From positions 3,968,001-4,032,000 of the forward strand of contig NZ_CP045809.1 of NCBI RefSeq assembly GCF_025273675.1: 64,000 nt of DNA, read 5' to 3'. Made by a program: the position numbers and the translations under genes. The notes under the pieces were generated by a model that made no database searches, had not been told where the DNA came from, and was given only the letters and a program-made list of their open reading frames with translations. The stretch comes from Gordonia pseudamarae (GTDB lineage: Bacteria; Actinomycetota; Actinomycetes; Mycobacteriales; Mycobacteriaceae). This document shows positions 29,258-37,676 of the stretch, in pieces. Each line of letters starts with the position of its first letter. Within the stretch, counting starts at the first letter, position 1.

Positions 29258-29994
29258 GCGGCGGCTCCGCCCCGCAGCAGCCCGCGCTCGTCGACGTCCC
29301 AGCGGCCGACGGCCGCCACCAGGGCGTCGGCGAACCCCGCGAGCAGCGTGCCGCCGCGGTCGGCCGTGGCGGTGGTGGGGTCGCCGAGTACGCCGTTGGC
29401 GCTGACGGCGGCCACCCCGCCGGATCGCATCGGCGACAGCAACTCCGCGATCGGTGCGCGGTTACCGGCGACAGCCTCCGAAAGGCGCACGTCGTCGGGT
29501 GAAAGGTTGAGCAGCACAGAAGTTTCGGTATCACCGGCATGCGCATCGCCACCGGGATGGCCACAGGCGAACCAGGCCACCTCACGCCCCTCGTAGCGCA
29601 GCAGCCGCACCGCATCGACGAGGGTCCGGCCGTTGCCGCCGTGTCCGTTGACGAACACGATCCGACGCGCCCACCGGCACGCGCTGCGCCCGTACTCCAC
29701 GAGCACCAGCCGCAGCGCCTCATGGCCGAGCGAGACCGTGCCCGGGAAGCCCTCGTGTTCGCCCGAGGCCCCGTACGGCAGACCGGGAGCCACGATGAAC
29801 AACTCCGAATCGGGTCGGTCGCCGGCGAGCCGGGGCTGGGCACGGCGGGCCACGGCGTCGGCGATCCGGATGTCGGTGTCGAGCGGAAGGTGGGGGCCGT
29901 GCTGTTCGACGGCGCCGAGTGGAACGAGCAATGTGACGGCAGAACCGTCAAGCTCAGGCCAGCAGAGTGCGCCGAGTCCCGTGCCACGCGTCAT
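29254..29994 (-). CDS. mftE: MftE, creatininase-family peptidase of mycofactocin maturation
   Basis: Zinc-dependent creatininase-like peptidase, 246 aa, that cleaves modified MftA to release the C-terminal Val-Tyr-derived unit. Metal ligands are visible in GAVEQHGPHLPLDTD near residue 27, VNGHGGNG near 115 and GDTETS near 153. The start was set at ATG 29994, which gives the family length; the longer open frame upstream reads into the divergent promoter. It is separated from mftD by the SDR and racemase genes, an interruption not found in the compact Mycobacterium cluster. Confidence 0.95.
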   Translation of the reverse strand: MTRGTGLGALCWPELDGSAVTLLVPLGAVEQHGPHLPLDTDIRIADAVARRAQPRLAGDRPDSELFIVAPGLPYGASGEHEGFPGTVSLGHEALRLVLVEYGRSACRWARRIVFVNGHGGNGRTLVDAVRLLRYEGREVAWFACGHPGGDAHAGDTETSVLLNLSPDDVRLSEAVAGNRAPIAELLSPMRSGGVAAVSANGVLGDPTTATADRGGTLLAGFADALVAAVGRWDVDERGLLRGGAAA

Positions 29995-30072
29995 TCGGTC
30001 AACTCTAGCGATGCGTCGGCATCGAGGTAAGGGCAACCCGACCCCGACACATATATGATTTGCCCACCCCTT

Positions 30073-30090
30073 CCCGAACGATCGCTCGGG
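30073..30090. promoter_or_regulatory. Palindromic operator candidate between mftE and the racemase gene
   Basis: CCCGAACGATCGCTCGGG is an 18-base palindrome with a single mismatched pair, resembling TetR-family operators. It lies in the 199-base divergent region, 79 bases upstream of mftE and 104 bases upstream of the racemase gene. It could therefore control both sides. Confidence 0.5.
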
Positions 30091-30193
30091 TTGTGCCAAG
30101 CTGTGGTGACCGACAACACAATCATCAGACCACGCAGCCGACGGGCACCGGCCGGCAGGACGGGGTCGCCATTCCTTGAGGAGATCGGAAGCC

Positions 30194-31324
30194 ATGACAT
30201 CCACCCCCGGTAGTACCAGTGGGAAGACCGGCAACACCAGCGGAAAGAGCGGCCCCCTGGACGCGATCCGGGTCATCGAATTCGCCGGCATCGGCCCCGG
30301 TCCGCACGCCGCGATGCTGCTGTCGGACCTCGGCGCGGACGTGGTGCGGGTACAGCGGCCCGGCCAGTTGCCGGCGCCTGGCGACGTCGGTGACGCCCTG
30401 CTGCGCGGGCGCACGGTGGTGGAGGCCGACCTCAAGAGTCCCGCGGACCGGGAGACCGTGCTCGGCCTCATCGCCAAAGCTGATGTGCTCATCGAGGGTT
30501 TCCGTCCCGGCGTGATGGAACGTCTCGGTTTCGGGCCGGACGATCTCGCCGAGGTCAACCCCGGCCTGGTGTACGGGCGGATGACCGGGTGGGGCCAGGA
30601 GGGCCCGCGCGCCGATCGGGCCGGTCACGACATCAACTACATCTCACTGACCGGACTGCTGCATGCCGTCGGCCGTGCCGGGGAACGCCCCGTGCCGCCG
30701 CTGAACCTGTTCGGCGACTTCGGCGGCGGATCGATGTTCCTGGTCGTGGGTGTCCTCTCGGCGCTCCTCGAACGCCAGTCGTCGGGCCGCGGACAGGTTG
30801 TCGATGCCGCCATGGTCGACGGCGCTTCGCTTCTGGGACAGATGATGTGGGCCTTCCGCGCGAGTGGTCGATGGTCGGATGAGCGGGGCGTGAACTTCCT
30901 CGACTCAGGCGCGCCGTTCTACGACGTCTACGAGACCTCCGACGGAAAGTACATGGCCGTGGGCGCCATCGAGCCGCAGTTCTACGCCCAACTCCTCGCG
31001 GGACTGGGCCTGGACGCCGCCGCCCTGCCCGGGCAGGGCGACATCTCGCGCTGGCCCGAGATACGCAAGGTCTTCACCGACACCTTCGCCACCCGCACCC
31101 GCGAGGAGTGGACCGCCGTGTTCGACGGTACCGATGCCTGCGTCTCGCCCGTCCTCACATTCGGTGAGGCTCCCGACGAACCGCACATGGCGGCCCGCGC
31201 CAATCTCGTCGAGATCGACGGCGTACGGCAGGCTCAGGTGGCCCCGCGGTTCTCGCGCACCTCACCCGAGACACCGGCCGGACCGACCACGGAGGCAACC
31301 GACCCCGCAACCGTCTGGGTATAG
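30194..31324 (+). CDS. CoA-transferase family III, alpha-methylacyl-CoA racemase-like
   Basis: Protein of 376 aa in the CaiB/BaiF family and closest to alpha-methylacyl-CoA racemase, which epimerises 2-methyl-branched acyl-CoAs such as sterol side-chain intermediates. [20 protein letters not shown] is the typical N-terminus. Probable catalytic residues are the His in [12 protein letters not shown] and the Asp in [10 protein letters not shown]. The first 20 residues contain a short repeat ([14 protein letters not shown]). ATG 30194 follows GAGGAG at a spacing of about ten bases. It is divergent from mftE and convergent with the SDR. Confidence 0.92.
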   Translation: MTSTPGSTSGKTGNTSGKSGPLDAIRVIEFAGIGPGPHAAMLLSDLGADVVRVQRPGQLPAPGDVGDALLRGRTVVEADLKSPADRETVLGLIAKADVLIEGFRPGVMERLGFGPDDLAEVNPGLVYGRMTGWGQEGPRADRAGHDINYISLTGLLHAVGRAGERPVPPLNLFGDFGGGSMFLVVGVLSALLERQSSGRGQVVDAAMVDGASLLGQMMWAFRASGRWSDERGVNFLDSGAPFYDVYETSDGKYMAVGAIEPQFYAQLLAGLGLDAAALPGQGDISRWPEIRKVFTDTFATRTREEWTAVFDGTDACVSPVLTFGEAPDEPHMAARANLVEIDGVRQAQVAPRFSRTSPETPAGPTTEATDPATVWV

Positions 31325-31333
31325 CAGGTAACG

Positions 31334-31370
31334 GATGAGGGGTACCTCCCGTCGGGAGGTACCCCTCATC
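31334..31370. terminator. Bidirectional terminator between racemase and SDR genes
   Basis: A perfect 17-base stem, GATGAGGGGTACCTCCC against its complement, surrounds a three-base loop. It lies exactly between the convergent racemase and SDR genes. Confidence 0.85.
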
Positions 31371-31385
31371 GGTGTTCGTGATCCG

Positions 31386-32198
31386 TCAGACCTTGGAATG
31401 ACCCATATCGACCGGGAACTGCACTCCGGTGATGGATTTGGCGGAATCCGAACACAGGTACAGGATGGCGTCGGAGATCTCGTCCGGATCGGCTATCGGG
31501 TTGTGGTCCATCATCGACGGGAAGTACCGGGAGAACTTCGGATCCACGAATGCCTCTACCGCAGAGGTGTCGCCCACACCCATCAGGGTGTTGACCGCGT
31601 ACGGGTGCAGCGAGTTGACCCGAATCTGGTACGGGGCAGCCTCTTTCGCCAGCGTCTGGGCCAGCCCGGTCAGCCCGTACTTGGACGCGCTGTAGGAGGC
31701 CTGCACCGGCATCGCCTTCAGTCCGGCCACCGACGACACGACAACGACAGAGCCGCCGTTTCCCCCCTCGATCATCACGGGAAGTGCGGCGCGCAACGTC
31801 TTCCACGCACCGACGAGGTTGATGTCGATGACGTCGGTGAACTGTTCCTCGGTCATCTCCCAGGTCAGGGCCCAGGTGAGCACGCCCGCGTTGACCACCA
31901 CGAAGTCCAGTCCGCCAAACTGGGCGACCCCGTCGGCCACCAGTTGCTGCTGGAACGCGAGGTCACGCACATCGCCCTGCCGGGCGAGGATCTTGCCGCC
32001 GGCCTCCTCCACAAGCCGGACCGTCTCATCCAGGTCCTCGCGCGTGGCGGGCGGATATGTGGTGTGCTCGGCGATCGGGCCGGCGATGTCCAGGCCGATG
32101 ATCGAGGCACCCTCGCGTGCGAAACGGAGCGCGTGATTGCGTCCCTGGCCTCTGGCGATACCAGTGATGTAGACGACCTTGCCGTCGAAATTACCCAT
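31386..32198 (-). CDS. Mycofactocin-coupled SDR-family oxidoreductase
   Basis: Short-chain dehydrogenase of 270 aa. The cofactor motif TGIARGQGRNHA is near residue 12, and the active site has Ser in VVSSVAG and YSASK near residue 165. The insertion after the second strand (PPATREDLDETVRLVEEAGG) is characteristic of the subfamily that keeps its NAD bound and uses mycofactocin as electron acceptor. It has no ribosome binding site, and a possible -10 (TACAGT) ends six bases before the ATG, so the mRNA may be leaderless. A KstR-type box at 32207-32220 overlaps that promoter. Confidence 0.93.
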   Translation of the reverse strand: MGNFDGKVVYITGIARGQGRNHALRFAREGASIIGLDIAGPIAEHTTYPPATREDLDETVRLVEEAGGKILARQGDVRDLAFQQQLVADGVAQFGGLDFVVVNAGVLTWALTWEMTEEQFTDVIDINLVGAWKTLRAALPVMIEGGNGGSVVVVSSVAGLKAMPVQASYSASKYGLTGLAQTLAKEAAPYQIRVNSLHPYAVNTLMGVGDTSAVEAFVDPKFSRYFPSMMDHNPIADPDEISDAILYLCSDSAKSITGVQFPVDMGHSKV

Positions 32199-32206
32199 AC
32201 AAAAAC

Positions 32207-32220
32207 TGTAACACGTTCTA
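32207..32220. promoter_or_regulatory. KstR-type operator upstream of the mycofactocin-coupled SDR
   Basis: The 14 bases TGTAACACGTTCTA fit the KstR consensus TnnAACnnGTTnnA at every defined position. The box is eight bases upstream of the SDR start codon and overlaps the probable -10. Binding there by a KstR repressor would shut off the gene until sterol-derived CoA esters appear. Confidence 0.75.
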
Positions 32221-32307
32221 GTTTTTGGCTACGTGTGATACCGCGAACAGCCCCCGGCGTCGCGATGACTCGCGTCGCCGGGGGCTGTTCGTGTGATGTG
32301 CGGCGGA

Positions 32308-33519
32308 CTACCCGCCGTACGAGCGCTCGAATCCTTCCGGAAGGATCAGGTCGTCGCGGCTCAGATCGTGCACCGACTTGTGGCCGGTACCCATGAGCAC
32401 GCCGTCGAGCCCCATGCGCAGCAGGTCGAGAACGTTCTCGACGCCGGCCTGGCCGTTGGCGGCCAGACCCCACAGGTAAGCGCGGCCGACCATCACGGCC
32501 TTGGCGCCGAGGGCGACGGCCTTGGCCACGTCGCTGCCGCGGCGGATTCCGCCGTCGAGCAACACGTCGACGTCCTTGCCGACGGCGTCGGCGATAGGGC
32601 CGAGCAGCCGGATGGTGGCGGGGGTGCCGTCGAGATTGTTACCGCCGTGGTTGGACACCGAGATCGCGGTGGCGCCGATGTCAACGGCGCGCTTGGCGTC
32701 GTCGATGCGGGTGATGCCCTTGACCATGAACGGCCCGCCCCACTGCTCGCGCAACCACTCCAGGTCCTCCCAGGTGGGCGACGGGGTGTTCATCCACTCG
32801 CCGTAGGCACCGAAGAACGTGGGGCCCGGCAGCCCCTTGCCGTGGGAGACGTTGGGGGCGGTCAGATCCGGGATGGTCAGGTTGCCCTTGTTGAACCAGT
32901 CCCAGGCGTAGCGCGGCTTGACCGCGACCTCCGGCGCCAATCGGATCAGCGCCTTGAGATCCATCTTCTCCGGGATCTCCGGGCTACCCCAGTCACGACC
33001 GATGTTGAACACCCAGTCGGTGGTGACGATCAGGCCCTTGGCACCGGCCTCACGGGCGCGTTCGGCGCGGGCCAGGATCTCCTCCTTGGTGCCGAGCCAG
33101 TAGATCTGGAAGAAGATCTTGTCGTTGACCGCGGTGACCTCTTCGATCGGGTGGCTGGCGAAACTCGACAGACCCATCGCGGTGCCACGGGCGGCCGCGG
33201 CCCGCGCCACCGCCACCTCACCGTCCTTGTCGACGGCCTGCACGCCGGTCGGCGAGATCATCACCGGGAACGACAGATCCACGCCCATCACCGACGTCGA
33301 CATGTCGCGCTCGTCCTGGGCACCCACCACGTGCGGGGCGAAACCGATCTCCGAGAAAGCGTCCACATTGTCGTTGACGGTGATGCCGCCCTGGGTACCG
33401 GCCACGAGAGACAAGTACACCGACTTGGGCAAGCGCTGCTTGGCCCGCCGCTGAGCCTCGGCAACGGTCTCGAACCAGGGATTTCGGGCCCAGGGGTTGG
33501 TCAGCTTGAAGTTCGCCAT
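32308..33519 (-). CDS. mftD: MftD, FMN-dependent dehydrogenase of mycofactocin biosynthesis
   Basis: Alpha-hydroxyacid-dehydrogenase-like flavoprotein, 403 aa, known to oxidatively deaminate the released Val-Tyr-derived lactam to premycofactocin. FMN-site features include SPTGVQAVDKDGE near residue 95 and the C-terminal SNHGGNNLDGTPATI and DGGIRRGSDVAKA, with the catalytic His in SNHGG. It lies 48 bases downstream of mftC on the same strand and 109 bases before the SDR start. Confidence 0.96.
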   Translation of the reverse strand: MANFKLTNPWARNPWFETVAEAQRRAKQRLPKSVYLSLVAGTQGGITVNDNVDAFSEIGFAPHVVGAQDERDMSTSVMGVDLSFPVMISPTGVQAVDKDGEVAVARAAAARGTAMGLSSFASHPIEEVTAVNDKIFFQIYWLGTKEEILARAERAREAGAKGLIVTTDWVFNIGRDWGSPEIPEKMDLKALIRLAPEVAVKPRYAWDWFNKGNLTIPDLTAPNVSHGKGLPGPTFFGAYGEWMNTPSPTWEDLEWLREQWGGPFMVKGITRIDDAKRAVDIGATAISVSNHGGNNLDGTPATIRLLGPIADAVGKDVDVLLDGGIRRGSDVAKAVALGAKAVMVGRAYLWGLAANGQAGVENVLDLLRMGLDGVLMGTGHKSVHDLSRDDLILPEGFERSYGG

Positions 33520-33567
33520 TGATCTTTCGCCTTTGGGTTTGATGCGTTGAGTGGTGGGTCGACCTCG

Positions 33568-34857
33568 TCAGCCGACGGGACTGAACCCGGCCAGCGGATT
33601 CTCGTCACAGCTCTTGGACGGCCGCCCGAGAGGGGTGAAGCTGCCGTCGGAGCCGCGGGTCATCAGCGTCAGCGGAGTGCCTCGCGAATGATCCTTGTTG
33701 GCCGTCGGCTTGGTGCGCTCACCGGCGAGCAGCGACTCCCCGTAACCCTGAACGCATTCGGGGTCGGGTCCGTCGAGGGGCAGACCGGTGAAGAACTTGG
33801 CGGCCATGCAGCCGCCACGGCAGGCGTCGAAGTGGTTGCACTTGGCACACGCGCCCGCCGACTGCGGTTCGCGCAGTTCGGTGAACAGATCCGAACGCTG
33901 CCAGATTTCCTGGAAACCGCCGCCGGACAGGATGTTTCCGGCGAGGAAGTTCTCGTGGATCGCGAACGGGCAGGCGTACACGTCGCCGACCGGGTCGATC
34001 AGGCACACCACGCGGCCGGCGCCGCACAGGTTGAGGCCGGGCAGTCCTCCCCCACCCTGGTCGAATGCGGCCAGGTGGAAGAACGAGTCACCGGTGAGCA
34101 CGCGATCACCGTGCGCCACAAGCCAGTTGTACAGCTCGAGCTGCTGCTCTGGCAGTGGGTGCAGGTCATCCCACACGTCGGCGCCGCGGCCGGACGGGCG
34201 CATGCGGGTGATGCGCAGGGTGGCGTTGTAGCGGTCGGCGAGCGCCTTGAACTCATCGAGCTGCGAGACGTTCTCGCGAGTCATCACCACCGAGATCTTG
34301 GCGTCCTTGAAGCCGGCCTCGTGCAGGTTCTCCAGGGCCCGCACCGCCATGTCGAACGAGCCCTTGCCACGCACGGCGTCGTTCACCTCGGCGGTGGCGC
34401 CGTCGAGCGAGATCTGCACATCGACGTAGTCGGACGCGGCCAGACGCGCGGCGACCTTCTTGTCGATCCGCAGGCCGTTGGTGGAGAACTTGACGCCCAC
34501 CTTGTGGCTGGTGGCGTAGTCGACGAGCTCCCAGAAGTCCGAGCGGACGGTGGGTTCGCCGCCGCCGATGTTCACGTAGAACACCTGCATGCGCTCGAGC
34601 TCGTCGATGATGGCCTTGCACTGTTCGGTGGACAGCTCACGCGGGTCGCGCTTGCCCGACGACGACAGGCAGTGCACGCACGCCAGGTTGCAGGCGTAGG
34701 TGAGTTCCCAGGTGAGACAGATGGGCGCGTCCAGGCCCTTTTCGAACTGATCGACCAGGCGGCCGACCTTGGGCGGGGCGGGCAGGTCGAGCTGCGGCGT
34801 AGCCCGTACCTGCGCTGCCAGATCTGCTGCGCTGGGCGGCATCTCAAGTGTGGTCAT
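33568..34857 (-). CDS. mftC: MftC, radical SAM/SPASM maturase of the MftA peptide
   Basis: Radical S-adenosylmethionine enzyme of 429 aa that decarboxylates the C-terminal Tyr of MftA and then forms a Val-Tyr cross-link. The cluster-binding CNLACVHC is at residues 56-63, followed by the GGGEP motif near residue 99. The SPASM domain cysteines are in CAKCNHFDACRGGC and nearby. The C-terminal 60 residues after the SPASM domain are Lys/Ser-rich. ATG 34857 has a good upstream purine stretch. It lies 42 bases after mftB. Confidence 0.97.
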   Translation of the reverse strand: MTTLEMPPSAADLAAQVRATPQLDLPAPPKVGRLVDQFEKGLDAPICLTWELTYACNLACVHCLSSSGKRDPRELSTEQCKAIIDELERMQVFYVNIGGGEPTVRSDFWELVDYATSHKVGVKFSTNGLRIDKKVAARLAASDYVDVQISLDGATAEVNDAVRGKGSFDMAVRALENLHEAGFKDAKISVVMTRENVSQLDEFKALADRYNATLRITRMRPSGRGADVWDDLHPLPEQQLELYNWLVAHGDRVLTGDSFFHLAAFDQGGGGLPGLNLCGAGRVVCLIDPVGDVYACPFAIHENFLAGNILSGGGFQEIWQRSDLFTELREPQSAGACAKCNHFDACRGGCMAAKFFTGLPLDGPDPECVQGYGESLLAGERTKPTANKDHSRGTPLTLMTRGSDGSFTPLGRPSKSCDENPLAGFSPVG

Positions 34858-34899
34858 CGGAAGTCTCCAGGTGGTGGTGTGGGTACGGGCAGGGCGGCG

Positions 34900-35247
34900 T
34901 CAGCGCCGGGTGATCATCCCCGAGTCGGCGAGCGCCCCGAGGGCCTGCAGATAGAGGGGACGTTCGGCGTGGGTGATGCGGTGTTCGGCCAGCGCGGCCT
35001 CGGCCGAGGGCTGCTCGGCGAGGGATTGCACGATGGCGACGACGGTCAGGTTCTTGAGGAATGACAGCTTGCGGGTGCCGAAGTGATAGAGCAGCGCACC
35101 GAACGGTTCGGGACGCAATGCCACCTTCGGATTGAGCACCCAGGCGGCGCCGAGGTCGAAGGCGCCGGATGTATGTGTCTGCGCCGGGGCCCCGGCGGCC
35201 GTGTCTCCACGACCGCCGGAGTCCGGCATGGTTGCCGGGGCCGACAT
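34900..35247 (-). CDS. mftB: MftB, peptide-binding chaperone (PqqD-like RRE)
   Basis: RiPP recognition element protein, 115 aa, that binds the MftA leader and presents it to MftC. After a poorly conserved N-terminus of about 28 residues comes AWVLNPKVALRPEPFGALLYHFGTR, the typical start of the winged fold, and it ends DSGMITRR. The ATG at 35247 shares one base with the mftA stop (TGATG), which implies coupled translation. Confidence 0.95.
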   Translation of the reverse strand: MSAPATMPDSGGRGDTAAGAPAQTHTSGAFDLGAAWVLNPKVALRPEPFGALLYHFGTRKLSFLKNLTVVAIVQSLAEQPSAEAALAEHRITHAERPLYLQALGALADSGMITRR

Positions 35248-35351
35248 CAGTAGACCCCGCACATCCCATCGATCGACACCTCTTCGACGAGCGATTCGCC
35301 GACGAGCTCGGGGGTGGTCACCTCGGTCATATTGGCTGTTTGGTCTGCCAT
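35247..35351 (-). CDS. mftA: MftA, mycofactocin precursor peptide
   Basis: Ribosomally made precursor of 34 aa, beginning MADQTANMTEV and ending IDGMCGVY, the hallmark C-terminus of MftA. The last two residues, Val and Tyr, become the redox cofactor core; the upstream part is the leader bound by MftB. The ATG at 35351 is preceded by a full AGGAGG. The gene is too short for ordinary gene-length cutoffs and is easily missed. Its stop overlaps the mftB start. Confidence 0.97.
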   Translation of the reverse strand: MADQTANMTEVTTPELVGESLVEEVSIDGMCGVY

Positions 35352-35373
35352 GATCCATCCTCCTGTATCAGTA

Positions 35374-35387
35374 GTGATGCGGATCAC
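35374..35387. promoter_or_regulatory. Operator and promoter candidate in the mftR-mftA intergenic region
   Basis: GTGAT-GCGG-ATCAC is a perfect inverted repeat midway between mftA and mftR. A consensus -10 TATAAT for mftR follows at 35395-35400, placing the palindrome in the -35 to spacer area. It is the best candidate for the MftR binding site, controlling both directions. Confidence 0.55.
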
Positions 35388-35567
35388 GACATACTATAAT
35401 GGCACCCGGTGCATCAATCCAGTTACCCGGCCGAAACTAGCCGAACAGACAGTCCGATCCAGGTATTTTCCCTGGCGGGCGGCATCGGGAATACGATGAT
35501 TCCGGACAACGATGACCCCGGCACCGCCCTCCCGCGGCGCCGCCCAGGCCCACCGGGGGAGGTGACC

Positions 35568-36293
35568 ATGGCCGTCGATCACGTCGCCGCCGACCGCACC
35601 ACCGCGACAGAGCTGACCGCGAAAACGGTGACCGCAACAGGGGCGGAGACGGAAGCCGCGGCAGCCGGGAGGGCCGCCCCGGGCCGGGTCCCGCATCCGC
35701 TCGTCCCCCCGCCGCAGCCCGGCCGCCGGCCGGTCACCTCACACGCCCAGATCAGCACCATCGCCATCGACCTGTTCACCCGCAAGGGTTTCGACGAGAC
35801 CAGCGTCGACGACATCGCCGAGGCCGCGGGCATCGCGCGGCGCACCCTGTTCCGCTACTTCCCGAGCAAGAACGCCATCGCCTGGGGCGACTTCGCCGCC
35901 CATCTCGACGCGATGCGCACCCGGCTCACGCTGATACCCGACGATCTGCCCATCGCCGATGCGCTGCGCCAGGCCCTGGTGACATTCAACGAGATACCGG
36001 ACGGCGAACTCGACAACCATCGCCGCCGCCTGCGGCTGCTCCTGGAAGTCCCAGCCCTGCAAGCTCATTCGATGATCATGTACGCGGACTGGCGGCAGGT
36101 GATCGCCACCTTCTGTGCGGCCCGGCTCGGCGCGGACTCGAACGAACACCTTCCCCAGGCCATCGGCTGGCTGTGCCTGGGTACCGCCCTGGCCGCCTAC
36201 GAGCAGTGGCTGGCCGACCCCGGCGCCGATCTGCTCGCATTGATCGAGGCGGGCAGCGACCTGCTCGCCGACGGCGTCGGCGCGCTCCACTGA
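35568..36293 (+). CDS. mftR: MftR, TetR-family regulator of the mycofactocin cluster
   Basis: TetR-type repressor; MftR is known to respond to long-chain acyl-CoA. The helix-turn-helix region reads FDETSVDDIAEAAGIARRTLFRYFPSKN. ATG 35568 was chosen because GGGGGAGGTGACC precedes it, giving 241 aa with about 55 Ala/Thr/Pro-rich residues before the DNA-binding domain. An alternative is the GTG at 35409, nine bases after the TATAAT box. That would make a leaderless mRNA and a 294-residue protein. It is divergent from mftA. Confidence 0.9.
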   Translation: MAVDHVAADRTTATELTAKTVTATGAETEAAAAGRAAPGRVPHPLVPPPQPGRRPVTSHAQISTIAIDLFTRKGFDETSVDDIAEAAGIARRTLFRYFPSKNAIAWGDFAAHLDAMRTRLTLIPDDLPIADALRQALVTFNEIPDGELDNHRRRLRLLLEVPALQAHSMIMYADWRQVIATFCAARLGADSNEHLPQAIGWLCLGTALAAYEQWLADPGADLLALIEAGSDLLADGVGALH

Positions 36294-36330
36294 TTCACGG
36301 GCCCGCCCACGCCGTCAGCACACACCGCCC

Positions 36331-37617
36331 TCACCGGTACACGCCGTCGCGGCCGGCCGCCGCGGCGATGTCGGCGACGGTCCGGTCTCCGAGCGAGAGC
36401 GCGGCGTCGACGGCGGCGACCGAACGGGCGGCGACCCGCACCCGCGCGCCGCGGCCGGCCCAGGTGGCGGCCGGGTCTGCGGTGGAGAGAAACAGCACCG
36501 GCAGGTCCGGGTGGGTCATGGTGGTGGCGTCGGCGAGGAGGACGTAGTCGGGAATCCCGTCGATGACCTCCAGGAACCGCTCCGGCGTCCACCCGTCGTA
36601 GTCGGGGTTGTCGATGAGCGTGAAGTCGGGTTCGTCGCCGTCACTGGTGCGGCCGCCGACCACGCCCACCACCGCCTCCCACGACGATCTGTCGGTGAAG
36701 TCGGTGCGCACCAGCAGCGGCACGAAGGTGCCGAGGTGACGTTCCAGGCCATCCCCGGCACCCTGGTTGTCACGGTAGTCCTCATCGAGCAACATGCCGC
36801 GTTCGCTGTCGCGGCGCAGCTGCGCGAGATCGGTGAAGGCGCCGTGGAAACCGAATACCGCGGGCGAGAAGTGGTCGGCGATCTCGACATCGACGAGTTC
36901 GATCGCACCGAACCCACCGGCGTTGCGGCCGATGACGACTCCCGTCTCGTCGTCGAATGTCCAGGTGATCGGGTGCCCGCTCGCGGTGCGCACGCAGTGC
37001 ACCGTCCACCCGGCCCGGCCGCCGACCACGGCGGCCTCGATCGTGCCGACCGGACGGTAGGGAGGTTCGGGTGCCTCGGGAGCCTCGAAGGTGGCCGAGC
37101 GTCCCCCTGTCCCGTCGGCGTCTAGCACGATCGCCTGCAACGACGCCGTGCGCGGAGCCTCGGCCGGCCAGTCACGGTGCAGCACGAGCAGTTGTTCGGG
37201 ACCGCCGGCATGCGCGGCGCCGGTGGCCCGCTGCGCGAACCTATCGGTGCGCACCATCACCTCACCCGACCGGTCGAAGCACCAGCGGGTGCCGACGATC
37301 CGCTCGGGGTTCCCGTCCGCGTCCTCTATCCGCCACAGGTCCGGAGGTGCGTGCCAGACGTGTTGTACGCGCAGACCACCGGGCCCGGAGGTATGGACGG
37401 TCGCGCGGATGGCGCTGGTCGCGGTCGCACGGTTTCGGCGAAGGAGTTCTTCCCACGTCGGGGTGCCCCCCGTCGCTCCGCTCGCCCCGGTGACATCCCC
37501 CGTCGCTCCGCTCGCCCCGGTGACATCCCCCGTCGCTCCGCTCGCCCCGGTGACATCCCCCGTCGCTCCGCTCGCCCCGGTGACATCCCCCGTCGCTCCG
37601 CTCGCCCCGGTACCCAT
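36331..37617 (-). CDS. Hypothetical protein with N-terminal GASGATGDVT repeats
   Basis: Protein of 428 aa that I do not recognise. Residues 4-50 are nearly five copies of the decapeptide GASGATGDVT, encoded by a 30-base minisatellite. The rest is a mixed alpha/beta soluble protein beginning TPTWEELLRRNRATATSAIRA and rich in Trp/Arg/Asp. No signal peptide or membrane segment is seen. ATG 37617 has no clear ribosome binding site, so translation could start elsewhere. It lies where Rv0690c sits in M. tuberculosis (recalled), but homology was not checked. It is convergent with mftR. Confidence 0.6.
   Translation of the reverse strand: MGTGASGATGDVTGASGATGDVTGASGATGDVTGASGATGDVTGASGATGGTPTWEELLRRNRATATSAIRATVHTSGPGGLRVQHVWHAPPDLWRIEDADGNPERIVGTRWCFDRSGEVMVRTDRFAQRATGAAHAGGPEQLLVLHRDWPAEAPRTASLQAIVLDADGTGGRSATFEAPEAPEPPYRPVGTIEAAVVGGRAGWTVHCVRTASGHPITWTFDDETGVVIGRNAGGFGAIELVDVEIADHFSPAVFGFHGAFTDLAQLRRDSERGMLLDEDYRDNQGAGDGLERHLGTFVPLLVRTDFTDRSSWEAVVGVVGGRTSDGDEPDFTLIDNPDYDGWTPERFLEVIDGIPDYVLLADATTMTHPDLPVLFLSTADPAATWAGRGARVRVAARSVAAVDAALSLGDRTVADIAAAAGRDGVYR
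37471..37610. repeat. 30-base tandem repeat (minisatellite), about 4.7 copies
   Basis: Four identical 30-base units starting at 37471, 37501, 37531 and 37561 are followed by a 20-base partial unit. Each unit begins CGTCGCTCCGCTCGCCCCGG. The units are identical base for base and keep the reading frame, which indicates recent expansion. One further copy occurs inside the menC-like gene near 50852. Confidence 0.95.
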
Positions 37618-37676
37618 TCGCAGACGATAACAGCGCCACGCACACCCACGTCGGCCGAGGGACTGGCAAGCAAAAC

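Noticed and set aside
37471..37610. Regular 30-base repeats as a possible CRISPR array
   Set aside because: The units are directly adjacent with no spacers, keep the reading frame and lie in a coding gene. No cas genes are present.
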